From positions 15,810,001 through 15,874,000 of the forward strand of contig NC_091047.1 of NCBI RefSeq assembly GCF_963966145.1: a DNA stretch of 64,000 nucleotides. The letters are read 5' to 3'. The stretch's first letter is position 1. Each line of letters opens with the position of its first letter. Shown here piece by piece: positions 1 to 12,000 of the stretch. Under the pieces are notes generated by a model. The model was not told the DNA's origin. It made no database searches and saw nothing but the letters and a program-made list of their open reading frames with translations. Both the position numbers and the translations under genes were made by a program. Source of the stretch: Tenebrio molitor. Taxonomy: Eukaryota; Arthropoda; Insecta; Coleoptera; Tenebrionidae.

Positions 1-152
1 TGTCCTTGTACATGCAGAAATGAATAATTCTTGTATCACCTTTTAAAACTTTTTTAGATACGTACAATCTGTTTTAATGATATGATATTTAAATGTTCCG
101 TGAAGCTTCTGCAACTCCCTATGGCGTAAAAGTTGTGATAATATAAAAGTGT

Positions 153-443
153 TTTTTGTTCGACACTGTCAGAATTTGAGAATTTTCTCCTGTGTGAATA
201 GATTTTGATAAATGTCACAACTTGTCAAAACGAAACGTCAACCTAATTTTAAAGATTTTAAGCGATTTGGAGCCTTTAAGGGGCTCGTCGAACAAAAAAA
301 CCTTGTATTCAACTCCTTCGTGTGTAAACTGTTTTTTTTTTAAATACTCGTGGGCATTTAAAACGCGAGTGACATGAGCGTTTTAAACTGGCCCACTCAT
401 GCCAAAAAAGCCCAATTTACACACGAACTCGTTAAATAAACTA
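153..443 (+). repeat. Foldback repeat, GTTCGACACTG family, copy 1
   Basis: Starts TTTGTTCGACACTGTCAG and carries a matching inverted GGGGCTCGTCGAACAA about 130 bp later. A second hairpin follows, with arms based on ACACACGAACTCGT and an AT-rich apex. The same unit recurs at 30831-31076 (reversed) and 61801-62097. This copy is the most diverged in its apex. No coding potential seen. Confidence 0.75.
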
Positions 444-686
444 TCGTGTGAGCAACAATTACTGTTTGAGTTGGCAATAAATGCTGGTGATTTTTGGTGA
501 CTTTTATGTCATGTTCCAACGAGAAAACTATTTTATTAATAAAAGATTACAAAAACCATGCCGCTTAAATTTGAAATGTATGCCAGCTGTCAATAAAACA
601 AACGGAAATAGGTACAATTGATAGTCTTGCCAATTTAATGTAAATTTTTTTATTGCCAACTGAAACAGTTATTGTTGCTCACCCGG
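444..686. mobile_element. MITE, GTGAGCAACAAT family, copy 1
   Basis: 243-bp element flanked by TA at 442-443 and 687-688. Terminal inverted repeats read GTGAGCAACAATTACTG on the left and its near complement, ending ATTGTTGCTCAC, on the right. A second copy of the same length class is at 41735-41985 and matches along its whole length. It abuts the foldback repeat to its left. Non-coding. Confidence 0.85.
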
Positions 687-688
687 TA

Positions 689-2753
689 CTATTACATGAA
701 ATGTTTTTGTTCATTTAATTTATTTAAATTAGTGCGTATACTCGTATTATTTAAAAAACTATTTATACTTATTTCTAATTGAATGAGTCTATTATTTTGT
801 TTAAACAAATTTTTCCTTTTGAGAAAAATATTTTAACATATGAATTATCTGCAAAATCTAAAAATATCTACATCTGTTCAGAGTGAGATGTTACAGTGAG
901 TGGTGAGATTTTGTTTTTGGTTTTCGTTTTCGTACATACGTATTTACTCGTAGTAGCCACAAAGACATCTATACTGTTTAATTCTCTGCAAATGCAATAA
1001 CCAGTCACCGAATACTCGTAATGTAAAAACTCTTGAGATGTGTGTTCCATTGATATACTAGTACTTTGGGGTCATTGTCACTACAGAATGTTTGATATTA
1101 ATTTTCGACATTAGGAAACTAACATACACAAGAATGTCCTGATTAACTATTTGGTGTAAGTATATACTCGTATATGTATGTAAACTTAATATAACAGAAG
1201 AAACGACATTGTTTTATTTTGAGGTTAATTGTTGTCGAAGGATATGGCACAATAAATGAAATATTCATTAGAAAATAATATCTATTATCCCAACTATAAC
1301 AGACATTTACTTAATCATAATAAATGGATATGTGCCATGGTTGGATATATGTATTTCGATATCACTTATTCAAACTTGAACTGCATTTCACAAAGAGACG
1401 GTTCGTTACGGAGTAAATCAGAAAAGAGTTTGCTCACAAATAAATCACTGTAAAGCTCATATTTAAGTTTCTCTCATATTTAACCGATTCAGATTCCATT
1501 GATAAAATATTATCAATATCAATCAAGTCATAAAACCTGACTTATCTGTAATAATTGCTGATTTTTACTCTATATGGAATGTCTTACCAATATGTAATTG
1601 CAAAAATCATTACATACTTTATTCCACTAGTGAGATAATGAAAAATACAATCTTAAATCAATCACTTCCTCATTTATTGTCATTATCCTCCGTTTTTCTT
1701 TCCATTCATTAAATTCGAAAATACTTTTTCATAATGTTCCCTGGACTTCGCCAGGCAATAATTGGAGAGTTGCTTCTTCAGCTTTCCTCAAGGATTATCT
1801 CAGGAACAGAATAACTTTCTTGCATTTTTCATCAATTTCACAAATTTTTACAAATGGAGTCGATATTTTTTAAATACATTTCAATGATTTTTGAGGTGAC
1901 ACCCGCTTTCAGAGCGAAATGTCAAATCATTTTTTGATAAAACCAGATGAAATTCCAGCGATTCTGATTCTAAATGAGTGTGATTGTGGATAAAACGTTG
2001 TATTGCATTCGTGTTTTAGTCGCGTTTTATCCACTTAAGAAAATTAAACGCTCGATTATCGTCTCGCGTTTAAACATTCTTCCGTGGATAAAACGCCATC
2101 TAAAACACTTATAGGTACAATAAATAACTATCACACATCTACAGTACGAATGTAAAATAGCGATTAAAATTTCTTCAATTTATATCGTTGACTTTAGACA
2201 AAAAGTCTCGAACCGATCAATTTATATTTCTCTTTTGACCTACTTTTTTCTTCTATCCAGTGATGGTGCAAAGAGGGCAACTCACAAATTTTAAATGGTA
2301 ATAGGGATCAAATGTTATATCTTTTGAAAGCCTTTTCGTCCTCTATCCAAGAGTGGAGGCATTTTTTAATTGATCTATTAAAACAAAAACTAAATTTTCA
2401 AAATGAAGTCCATCATCCATCACCTAGATAGCCAAGCTGTATTCAAATTATTTGAGACCATTAGGGATAATTTGTGGTTCAATTTGCCGAAATTCGTGTC
2501 TAATTCTCGCCCTCTACTGATTTACAAAATTTTTCATCCCTGTTGCCATTTAAAATTTTTGTACCACCCCACTGAGTGGTCATTTATGCCAAAAGATGAC
2601 CATTTAGAAATTGATACTGACCTGCATGAGGATTTTTGCGAGAAACAAACGACATAAAAATTACTTCTTACTTTACATTTTCATTGTAAGTATGTATAGT
2701 GAAATTTTTTTAATAAACAATTGTCAATGTCAAAATGCAGTAAAAACCACTCT
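689..2753. other. Gene-free stretch
   Basis: AT-rich DNA with only short open frames and no recognisable protein, RNA gene or complete transposon. The one ordered structure is the GTGGATAAAACG hairpin cluster listed separately. The 84-codon frame at 2403-2657 has no recognisable similarity and lacks neighbouring splice sites that would make it an exon. Confidence 0.5.
1986..2096. repeat. Foldback hairpin cluster
   Basis: GTGGATAAAACG occurs at the left, its complement CGTTTTATCCAC in the middle, and the direct form again at the right end. The internal arms (AAACGC / GCGTTT) can also pair. It resembles the other palindromic units in the window but no full-length relative was found. Confidence 0.5.
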
Positions 2754-2756
2754 GTA

Positions 2757-3117
2757 CTATGGCGGACAATAAATTTAGGCCGGCCTGTCATTGCCTTAAC
2801 ATCAAAATGTGAGGTTGGCATTATGTTCAATTAACCCCATTTTCGATTTTTGTCATTCTTGTCATCGTGACAGCGATAATAATCAAAATTAAAATTGGGA
2901 AAAGAAGCGTGCACCAGAGAGAAGTGCTACTACAAATCAGTTATGCTAGTGCGTCATGATCTGTAAGTTACGAAAAGGGCGAAGGAAACGCCAAACAGCT
3001 TGAAAACCTTCAGTTTGATAAACTGACACATCAGTCATAATGACAATAAATGGTCGCTTGCATTGACTTTTTTGAAATGTCAGAAATTTGCCGGCCTAAA
3101 CTTATTGTCCGCCATAG
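2757..3117 (+). mobile_element. Tc1/mariner-type MITE, CTATGGCGGACAATAAATTT family, copy 1
   Basis: 361-bp element between TA dinucleotides at 2755-2756 and 3118-3119. The inverted repeats begin CTATGGCGGACAATAAATTT, and GGCCGGCC occurs just inside. Near-identical copies lie at 35940-36288 (same orientation) and 59355-59719 (opposite). Subterminal AATGTCAGAAATTTGCCGGCC-like sequence marks the right end. No open frame of interest; movement must have relied on a transposase supplied in trans. Confidence 0.9.
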
Positions 3118-3443
3118 TACCACCCTAAAATGTGGGCATATGGACCAGCTATATAACAATTTGACACCAAATCATAGTTAAGGTTATGTTCACTTCACTT
3201 CCCGTACCTTTCTTCCGCGAATTCATTTTCAAAACAAATTTAATGAGAAATCAGGAGAAATCTTTTTCGAATATGAAATAAACTCTTGCTCGTCGGGGCG
3301 CAGGCGCAGTTACATTAAAAAAATGTTGACACTCAGTGTGACTAATCGTATTATCATGAAAATCACTGTTTGGCTCATACCAACATGACAACGTTTTGAC
3401 AATTGTTTATTAAAAAATTTCAATTATAAGTACATATTATGTA

Positions 3444-3668
3444 CACTGGCTGCCATTAATTTGGAAACACCGACCTAATCTAGTTTACTGGATATTTCTA
3501 ATATTTGATAGTGTAAGCGTTATGTCATGAACTCATGTCACCCATGTCATCGTTGAGCGCATTCAACAGACTGTCGCAGCCGAAATTGATATGTCAATAA
3601 CATTATCAAAGTGACAAACAATTTACAATAGAAAAATCTTGGTGTTTCCAAATTAATAGCCGCCACTG
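3444..3668. mobile_element. MITE, CACTGGCTGCCATTAATTTG family
   Basis: 225-bp element flanked by TA (3442-3443, 3669-3670). Left end CACTGGCTGCCATTAATTTG, right end the complement of CAGTGGCGGCTATTAATTTG, both followed inward by GAAACACC. Single copy in this window; non-coding. Confidence 0.85.
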
Positions 3669-3670
3669 TA

Positions 3671-6600
3671 CATATATGTATTTTAAAAAACGTAAGTTAC
3701 ATTGCTTAATATTTTGTAGGAATTATGGTTTCACGTTAAATTCATAAATATAAAAAATACATACTTACATAAAATTTTAAATAGTATGAATGTGTAAAAA
3801 ACTACATACAGTATTATTATGTATCTATATATGCAAATTTTTTTAAACGTCCATAAAACAAAGTATGTATCTGTTTCGCCTATATACGAGTACGTATATG
3901 TAAGGAATTTTGTGCAAAATATGAGAAAAAAATATTTACCTATTTTACACAGGTGTATGGGTTTTATAGTTTTTTATTTCAAAATTTGCATGGTCGTTGC
4001 TAATATAGTAGAGCGTTTTCATGCAAATACTTAAATTTATCTGTCTGTATTCAACTTACACACCCTGTTTTAATTCGAGCAAGCAATAAATTTATTTTCA
4101 GAACTAACAAAGGTGAGTCAGGGTAGGTTTTATTAAGGTGTAACCCATGGCGTTCATGTACAGAGTTGGTGCGTGTTTAATCTCAATAATGGACTAATTG
4201 TTATTACATTATTGACTTTTTATGTAATTAACTATAATGTTAATATTTTCATAATTATATCAAAATTTGTTTGATAACAGTAACAAGGTCAGTAAAGTAG
4301 ATATTAAAAAAATACGAGACAATATCAAGACTAGAAAACTCAGGAGTTTCAGATCTGCAGTAATAGTTGTTTGTATTCAATAAAAGAACGAACAAAAGCG
4401 CCCGAGCATTCTCGCTCGATCTGTTGAGCACAGGATAGTGACTGAGCTGAGCATGCATTCGCTTGCTCCTTTAAAACAAAATCGGGTAGATGGTGATAAT
4501 TGATGATGATTGTGCTCCTTTATTGTGAACGGTTCAATATGTATTATTATAATTATAAATAATGGATCAACTGCGAATATGAACATAGGTGTGTACGTAA
4601 GGTCCATGCAGTGCTGGCCTAAGACTCTAGTCTACCCATAGTACCAGCCCAGCTCGCCTAGATAAATTAAAAAAAACGAAAATCGTAAGAACATACATGG
4701 TGCCTGACATGCCAGATAGGATTTAACCCATTGAAAAAAAGTTAAGTACAGTTTTCTTCTAAATTCAAAAGTTACACAAAACAATATCAAAAATATTACA
4801 AAAAGTGTTGGTATTGTCGTCTTTAGATAATAAATTACTAATTATTAAAAATTTCAATGTGTGCACCGGACGCGAAGGGCTTTTGGCTCGGAGTCGTCTT
4901 TTGACAAGAATTAATGTTTCAAACGTAGTCAGACGTCGGTCTTTGACTTTTATTTTCTAAATTTAAATTTAAGAATCAAATTTTAATATATCGTCAATGC
5001 ATATTTCATTTAGTTTTAGCCTTTCCACGAAGAATTTCGTTACTTAAATAGAATTTAAGTTGTTTTTTTTTTATAAATTGAAATTCCGTTAATAAATCCA
5101 TATCAGTAATAATAACTGCAGCGCATAATTATCTCGTTATTACTTGATGTCAATACCTATAATGACGAAGTTCAGTCTGAATTCCGGATAATTTGCGGCA
5201 GTGGTGGGTCAAGATAATAATAAAAAATGAACATTTCAAGGGAACACTTTCATTGCAATCATCGGTGAATCTTTTAGTGAATATGTTGCTTTAAGCCTTT
5301 CATTACGCAGTCGTTATCTATCAATGCAATGTTAATGCAAAGGTGTGGCATGTGTACTACAGGCGCGTTGAAGAGGTTACAACAAACTGTTAAGTTCCTG
5401 TTCCGTGGCAACAAGACGTTTGATAAAAAAATATGTGTGGGTAAAATTTGCTTCATTACGTAATGCTTTAAATTAATGTTGATTTAACTTGAACCAAATG
5501 GATTTGGGATTTGATGCCTTAATTTGGAATTAATTAACAAAATTATGGTTATGAAACAAAGTTTAAAATGCTGGTTAAAAATTTAAAAAAATTATAATTC
5601 GTTTTTTGCTTCATAAATGCCAAAATGGTTAGCGAATTTTATTATAAAGTTAAAATTGTATCGGCAAGAGAATGTGAATACATATTTTCAATAATTTATC
5701 AGTATAAAAAATTTGGATTTCTGTATGGCTGCTGTGCATGCGTCTGTCTGTCTGCGAAATTTTATTTTGTTCACGATAATTTGTACAAAAACCAATCGAT
5801 GTTAATTTTCCTTTTTGGAAAATTTTCTCTGAATAAGGAATTCAGGCTTATTCTTTTTACGAAAGGTTCGTCACAGTGAGGACTCAAGATCTGTTAATTT
5901 TGATGCTAAATTTCATTCTTACCAACAGATTCAATCATTCTTGATCACAACCGACAGCAGCTAAAATATCATCATCCATTGATGCCATGATGAAAACAAT
6001 TTGCAAAACTACGAGAATAACCATCAACCACCACCAGCCAACACAGAACTAGTATGTTGACCTGGAGTTTAACCTGGAGAAAATCCTCAAGGCGTTTTCC
6101 TTGAGGACTTCCATGAGGAAAATCCTCTCCGTGTGTGGGCCAGGGTTCGGTAGAGGAAATGCCCAAGGAAATCCCGGAGACTTTTTCCTTGAGGAAACCC
6201 CGCTCGTGTATGGCTAACTTAACGCGTCATTTAACTGCACGGACATACGCTATTCTATGTAGTTATCAATGCGATACTGATAATTTTTAATGTTATCAAA
6301 AAATTGTATTAAGAAGGTTATAATCTTATGCTTGAGATGTTTTTGGGCACTTCTAAAGAAATTATTTCCAGCAGAACCATACGCTCCACTGAGACGACTT
6401 AATCGATCTTTTTTTACCTTTTTCCTCTTAGGTCAGTGAGATTGTCTTACATATTTCAGTGTAATTGTAAAATAAAAATAAAAAGTTGCGAGGTTAATAT
6501 TTGCTGTGAGTTGTAAAATAGGTATAAAAATGTCACCTGGGTTTCGAGGGTCCTATATGGTAACCTTCCTTGTGAGCATTGTTTTTCTCTGGAACTAGTC

Positions 6601-6820
6601 GAAATGAAAAATAAGAACATCGCTGTAAAGTAAATTCGTATGGTTTTTATATCCATTTTGATACCCTTTCCCTTGGTGTACGTTTTATAAAATATGATAA
6701 ACAGGGTGTATTTTTAAAATGTGCGGAAATTTTACCTACCAGGTTGTGGAACAACGTAGAAGATTAAAAGCAATTAAAAAAAATTGTATATCTTTTTTAT
6801 AACCTGGCACTAACATTACA
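3671..6820. other. Gene-free stretch with a hairpin-rich patch and a transposon fragment
   Basis: No gene recognised. Around 6060-6200 there is a G/C-richer patch in which CCTTGAGGA / TCCTCAAGG motifs recur in both orientations, probably a decayed foldback repeat. At about 6695-6785 there is a fragment containing CAGGGTGTATTTTTAAAAT that matches one arm of the palindromic element at 27388-27903. The rest is featureless AT-rich sequence. Confidence 0.45.
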
Positions 6821-6822
6821 TA

Positions 6823-7275
6823 CCGAGTGGAACAAAAATATCAAATAATCGCTGTAACTTTTTAATTTGAAAAATTATGAAAAAATGTTCAATATAAAAA
6901 TTGTTTGATTTATTATCATGCATGACGTTCAACAAAAATTGTCAACATTCTTGATATTCCATTTTATTACTTAGTAAGTTAATTTTATCACCTTTGTTTT
7001 TTTTAAATTTTATTCTTTTTCCCCATAATGGCAAAACTGTATTTATGAATACAGAAAGATACGCTTGTTTGAAAATCACACAAAAAATGTATGGGTGCTA
7101 TTTAAAAAACCAAAGTTGGTTGCCATAGCAGCGAAACAAAAGAAGATAGGAACAAAATAGAAAGACCAGATAATGCAGGATAATACAACAATCAACTTTT
7201 ATATTAAACATTTTTTCATAAAAATATGTCGAATTAAAAAGTTACAGCCAATATTTGATACTTTTGTTCCAGCCT
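6823..7275. mobile_element. MITE, long inverted repeats, GGAACAAAA family
   Basis: 453-bp element flanked by TA (6821-6822, 7276-7277). Left end CCGAGTGGAACAAAAATATC, right end the complement of CAGGCTGGAACAAAAGTATC. Pairing continues inward through AAAAAGTTACAGC-type sequence for about 70 bp. Non-coding. Confidence 0.75.
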
Positions 7276-7277
7276 GT

Positions 7278-8996
7278 ATAAAATAAATTTAGTCAAAATG
7301 TCACTTCTTAACGGGATCCTAACCTAACGTTTGTCATTGATCTTTTAAGACATACTTCACGATGTTGTGAAAAATTCAAAGGCTACTTGATGAACTTTTC
7401 ACTTGAACACTCGATACTTGCGAAGTACAGACAGATGGTAAGACGGAGAACTATAGAATTAATTCCGACTAGTTTAATGATAAAACTTTCGCTTTTAAAG
7501 TTATGCATATTAAATTTGGTGCATTTAGATAATTTTTAATCGTTTCACTGTAAAAATGAATGCATTTATTCATCATGGAAAGAAACGATAAAAAGATTTT
7601 ATCGTAAATATCCTGTACAGATAACTCACTTGTAAACAAAAATAAAATATTCTTAAAATCGTTTAATAAACATTTATTCATCTACATGTCAGACTTGGTA
7701 AGGTAAACAGCTGAAGTTCAACAATCTTCTGAAAACTGTTCCCTGAATAATAAATTAACACTCAGAATCGGTGTTCGGAAACCATGAAAAAAGTTTGAGA
7801 GAATTGTAGATTGTAGAACAATGTACAAAATAGGTGTTTACATTTGTCTGGAAGATGGTTAATCATTTTAATGTAAAACAAATTCGTTACATTACACAAG
7901 TAACATAATTTAAGAAGTAAAATCTTATCGTTTTTAGAAATGTGCGTCAATAAGAATAATTACCTTCTTAAAGTTATTTAAAACTAAATATAGCACCCAC
8001 ACAGTTGCAATAAGATTTTTATTATTCGCTAGACTAGCTAGAAAACTAGAAATTATAATTGTCCGCATACGGTACTTCAATAGGAATCTTAAGAATTCAG
8101 AATTACATACTACTATTTATTTGAAAATGCCATGTGGCAATAAGTAGATCGTTATTGAATGTCCGTTTTCTGAGAAGAGTTAAAAATGCTAAAATTTAAA
8201 GTACATTTCAAGCCCCAAAATTTAATGAAAATTCCCGTGGAACCACATATCAAAAGAGATCTAACTACATATAAGAGGAATAAATGTAAAGAATTATTTT
8301 CAGACACTGTCATTCATTGTTCACGACCCGACTAATTAACAAAAAATAATAAAGCGAATTAAAAAATGTTGTGTCACTTGTGCTTTCAAGATTGCATTAA
8401 CCCGTAACCTGCCACAGGAATTATGCTCATTACTATTACTATTACAAAACTTGGTGTCATAATAATACGAAGTTGAGGATGCTAACAGTTATGATTAAAT
8501 AAAAAATTGTACCAGGTATGAATCCAAGTTCGCAGGCAAAACTAGACAAAGTGCATGGTTCGTTGCCCGTGAAGTGGAAATGGTAATATCTCCTATCAAA
8601 GCCTTCTCTCTCTGTATTTTGCAGACTAGTTCAGTGCTTGCGAACAGCTGATGTGTACCGTGCTGAAGAAGTTCATCCAGATCGCATTAAACGGATTGTG
8701 GGTAAATGCGGACCTAGGCAGCTGAGTTTTTGGTGCAAGGCTGAGTTTTCACTTTTAGTTAAAATTAAGATCTAACTAACAACAAATATTATTTGAACGC
8801 CTTTTTTTTTCAGAAACTGTATAATACCTTTCGCTCTCTTGTTGTAGAGGCTGAATTGATAAATATACATAATGTTAAAGAAAACGTGCAATTCCTAGAA
8901 TAAAAATGTGTAAATGCCAGAAAACGTCTGACTCTAGTGTTAGTGCAGTTATGTTGTGTGATAAATAAATGGGTCTTATACAAACGTCTCTAGGTC
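7278..8996 (+). other. Region upstream of the ADAMTS start codon
   Basis: Holds no recognisable protein gene. It must contain or adjoin the 5' untranslated region of the ADAMTS gene whose ATG is at 8997. A purine/pyrimidine-balanced, less AT-rich patch at about 8620-8720 follows a splice-acceptor-like TTTTGCAG and could be a non-coding 5' exon. I could not identify a convincing TATA box or initiator. Confidence 0.35.
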
Positions 8997-9065
8997 ATGC
9001 GGGGCATGTGTACGCGGTTTTTTATAGCCGCCTGTATGCTATTTGGAACCGCAGTCAGTCTTCAG
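8997..9065 (+). CDS. ADAMTS exon 1: signal peptide
   Basis: 23 codons beginning MRGMCTRFF and ending AVSLQ, followed directly by the splice donor GTATGT. A basic start, a hydrophobic core (FFIAACMLF) and a small-residue cleavage region make a classic signal peptide. It joins in phase 0 to exon 2 at 18244. Too short to show as an open frame; the ATG was chosen because it is the only in-frame start giving a signal sequence. A nearby upstream ATG at 8969 is out of frame. Confidence 0.85.
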
Positions 9066-12000
9066 GTATGTACTTTTATATATTTCTGTTAAAAAAAAAT
9101 ATAAAAGGATGACGATAAATCTTCAGATTCATGTCTAGAATGTATTAGACGAGTATACGTATACGAAATCGTAAATTATTTGCATTTTCCAATCGTGGAA
9201 TTCTTGTAATCTATTTCATTTTATAGCAAGAACAATTTTGTTTGATTGTTAAATATGTATAAAGTAATAAATCAGTTTTATTTCTTAAAACAAGTGTGTG
9301 TAGCTATGTGAATAAAATCAACCCATATCCTTCGATCTAGTCGACTTTTATTCAAAAAGTGTTAAAATGGGCTCACCATTCTTTTTAATGAGAATTTGAA
9401 AGAAGATGTTATTTTTTGTTACAAAATGAATTTTCTGTAGCAAAACGTATTGTGTTTGGAAGGTGTATAAAATATGTGATTTTGACCTCATGAATTCCTT
9501 AACAAAAACTATGACAATTTTGTATACACACATATGTACCTACATACATACTTACATACATGCTTCTTTAAAACATCTAATAATACGTACACCCAGAGTT
9601 CATATCTTACTCCTTATTTTCTGAATTTTGAGAAAATTATTTATTTATCTGTTTAAATTTTCTCAATGCATTTCAGTAACAGCCTGTATATAGGTATGTA
9701 TATCATTCGATAAATGAAGTTAAGCAATGTCTGACGCGGTCATCGTTTGAAAGGGTGGTAGTGTTCCGTTGTAAAGTAAATGTTTCTTTGTTTACTTTAT
9801 GTACTTTAAAGAAAAATTAGTCTTGTGTTAAAATATTTTTAGATAAATTTATTTAATATGTAAACGACAACCGCTAGTTCTTTTTACAGTTTTACAGCTC
9901 GACCCTTTAGAGCCACATAACTTCATTACTTAAATTCACTACTCTTGGTAATCTGTAATGTTGTATGAATAAACTCCGACGTGAAAAAATTTGGCGTATG
10001 GCAAAAATAAATGATAATATAAAAAGTGCTTTTAAAGGAATGATCATTACTTGATGGAAATAAGTTCAACCTCGATGCAGTGTCCTCTTTTATAATACGA
10101 GTTTGTTGAATTGTTGACTGTGCTTTAAATCTGATGTACACATTATATGTAGTATTTTCTAATCACTCATTTCAGAAAATGTTTCTTTGACAATTCCACT
10201 CAGAAAATTTCAACCAATCAGACTACAAGCTGATTGGCTGAAATTTTGAATCATTGGACCAATTAGTAACGAATTACACCGATAATTTAGCATGGTCCTA
10301 AAATTATCGAAAAATTATCGCTGTAATCATCTCCACCTTCCTAAAATTATCGCTGTAATTTTCTCCTCCTTGATCGAATTTTGATAAACTCATTTTTGGT
10401 CCACAGTAAAATTTTTGTTGTTTTCTACTACGTTAACTAACGCTTTGAGAGTCATAAGAGTACGTGTAAATTAAAAAAATTGTGTAAAATTTGAAAATGA
10501 AATTTTCCTTCGTGGAATTGTCATGCCGAATACAACTCGATGGTACGAAATTGCGGGAAATTTTTCTCCTCATTTTACTCATTTTTGTTTGTTAGACAAT
10601 TTCCACTCGTTCGCTAACGCTCACTCGTGGAAATTGTCGTCGAAACAAAGATATGGTTTTTCATGCGCTACGAAGCAGCCATAAAAAAAATTTTTTTGGC
10701 GTTATTTTCAGTAGCTACCGATAGCAACTTTTTTTTTTGTCAAGTGTGAGTTTGAAGATTTTCAGGTGCAATCTTGATGAGTTTTAATATTATTTTCTTG
10801 GAAAACATGAATAATAATAATTATTATTATTATTCTTTCTATTAAATTTTTGTTTTTGACTAATTACGATTTTTATTACACTCGAACATAAAATAATAGT
10901 CAAATGACTGCTATCCTACATGACTCACAATGTTATTTTATACTTAAATAAAAAAGTTTTAAAAAGCAGATGAAAATTTCTAAGCTGACGTTTAGATGAC
11001 ATTCATCGTACTTTGTATTCCGATTGTTTTTCACGGCACTCTTAAAAATGTTATAATAAGCTGAACCACAAAAAATTGTTTTTTTTTTTTTCAGTTAGCT
11101 ATGAACCAAATGATAACTTTCAATACATCATTAGATTCAGAAAAAAAAAAAAACGTTACCAGACCAAGCCTACACTACACTACACTACATGTGTCCATTA
11201 AAAAAAAAGTTGACTATCGTTAGCTATTGAAGATAACGCCAAAAAAAAAAAAATTAATGGCTGTTTTGTAGCGCTTGAAAAACCATATCTTTGATTTTTT
11301 TGTTCATTGAAATCGGGTCATAAATAAAAAAAGTTATGGGTTGAGGCGTTTTTCATCAAACAGCCTGTAGAGCATTTTCATTGGCCAAATTTTTATGAGG
11401 TGAATTCTCATTAGTAATATCCCGAATGCATGTCAAATTATTATCGACAATTTGACAGGCCCGAGGGGTATTCGGAGGACTATATCCCGAACAATATTTA
11501 CCCAAATATGTTATTTTTATTAAAAAGTAGTGCAAGTAAAAATAAAATTCCCAAAAAGTTTTTTATTAAGAAGAATGATCGGAAAATGCATTCCTGCAAA
11601 TTATCTATAATTTGCACGAGTGCAAATTTCCGCCTAATTTGGCCCCTATTGAATGATTTTTGAAAATTTAAGCGATTTCATTGGCTTAAATATTGTGAGG
11701 GAAATAGTCTTTTAGAATCCATAAATAAATAGCAAATTTTTAAGTTGCAAGGGCCGGTTTCACCAACGTGAGTTAAATTTAACTACAGATTAAAATATAC
11801 GAAAACATTGTTATAACAATAGGCAACTAAAGTAACGAAGCATTTTAACCTACAGTTAACGTTAATTGGCGTTGGTGAAATCGGCTCTAAGGTGATTAAA
11901 TGTGATAAGTTTTAAATTATTTTTTATTTTTTTTTTTAAATTTACTTTATAAGAAGCCGCAGTTTCTTTTTTTATTTTTATTATATTAAACTGTTTTTCA

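Noticed and set aside
2403..2657. 84-codon + open frame
   Set aside because: No similarity recognised, no splice context and no neighbouring gene; AT-rich composition allows such frames by chance.
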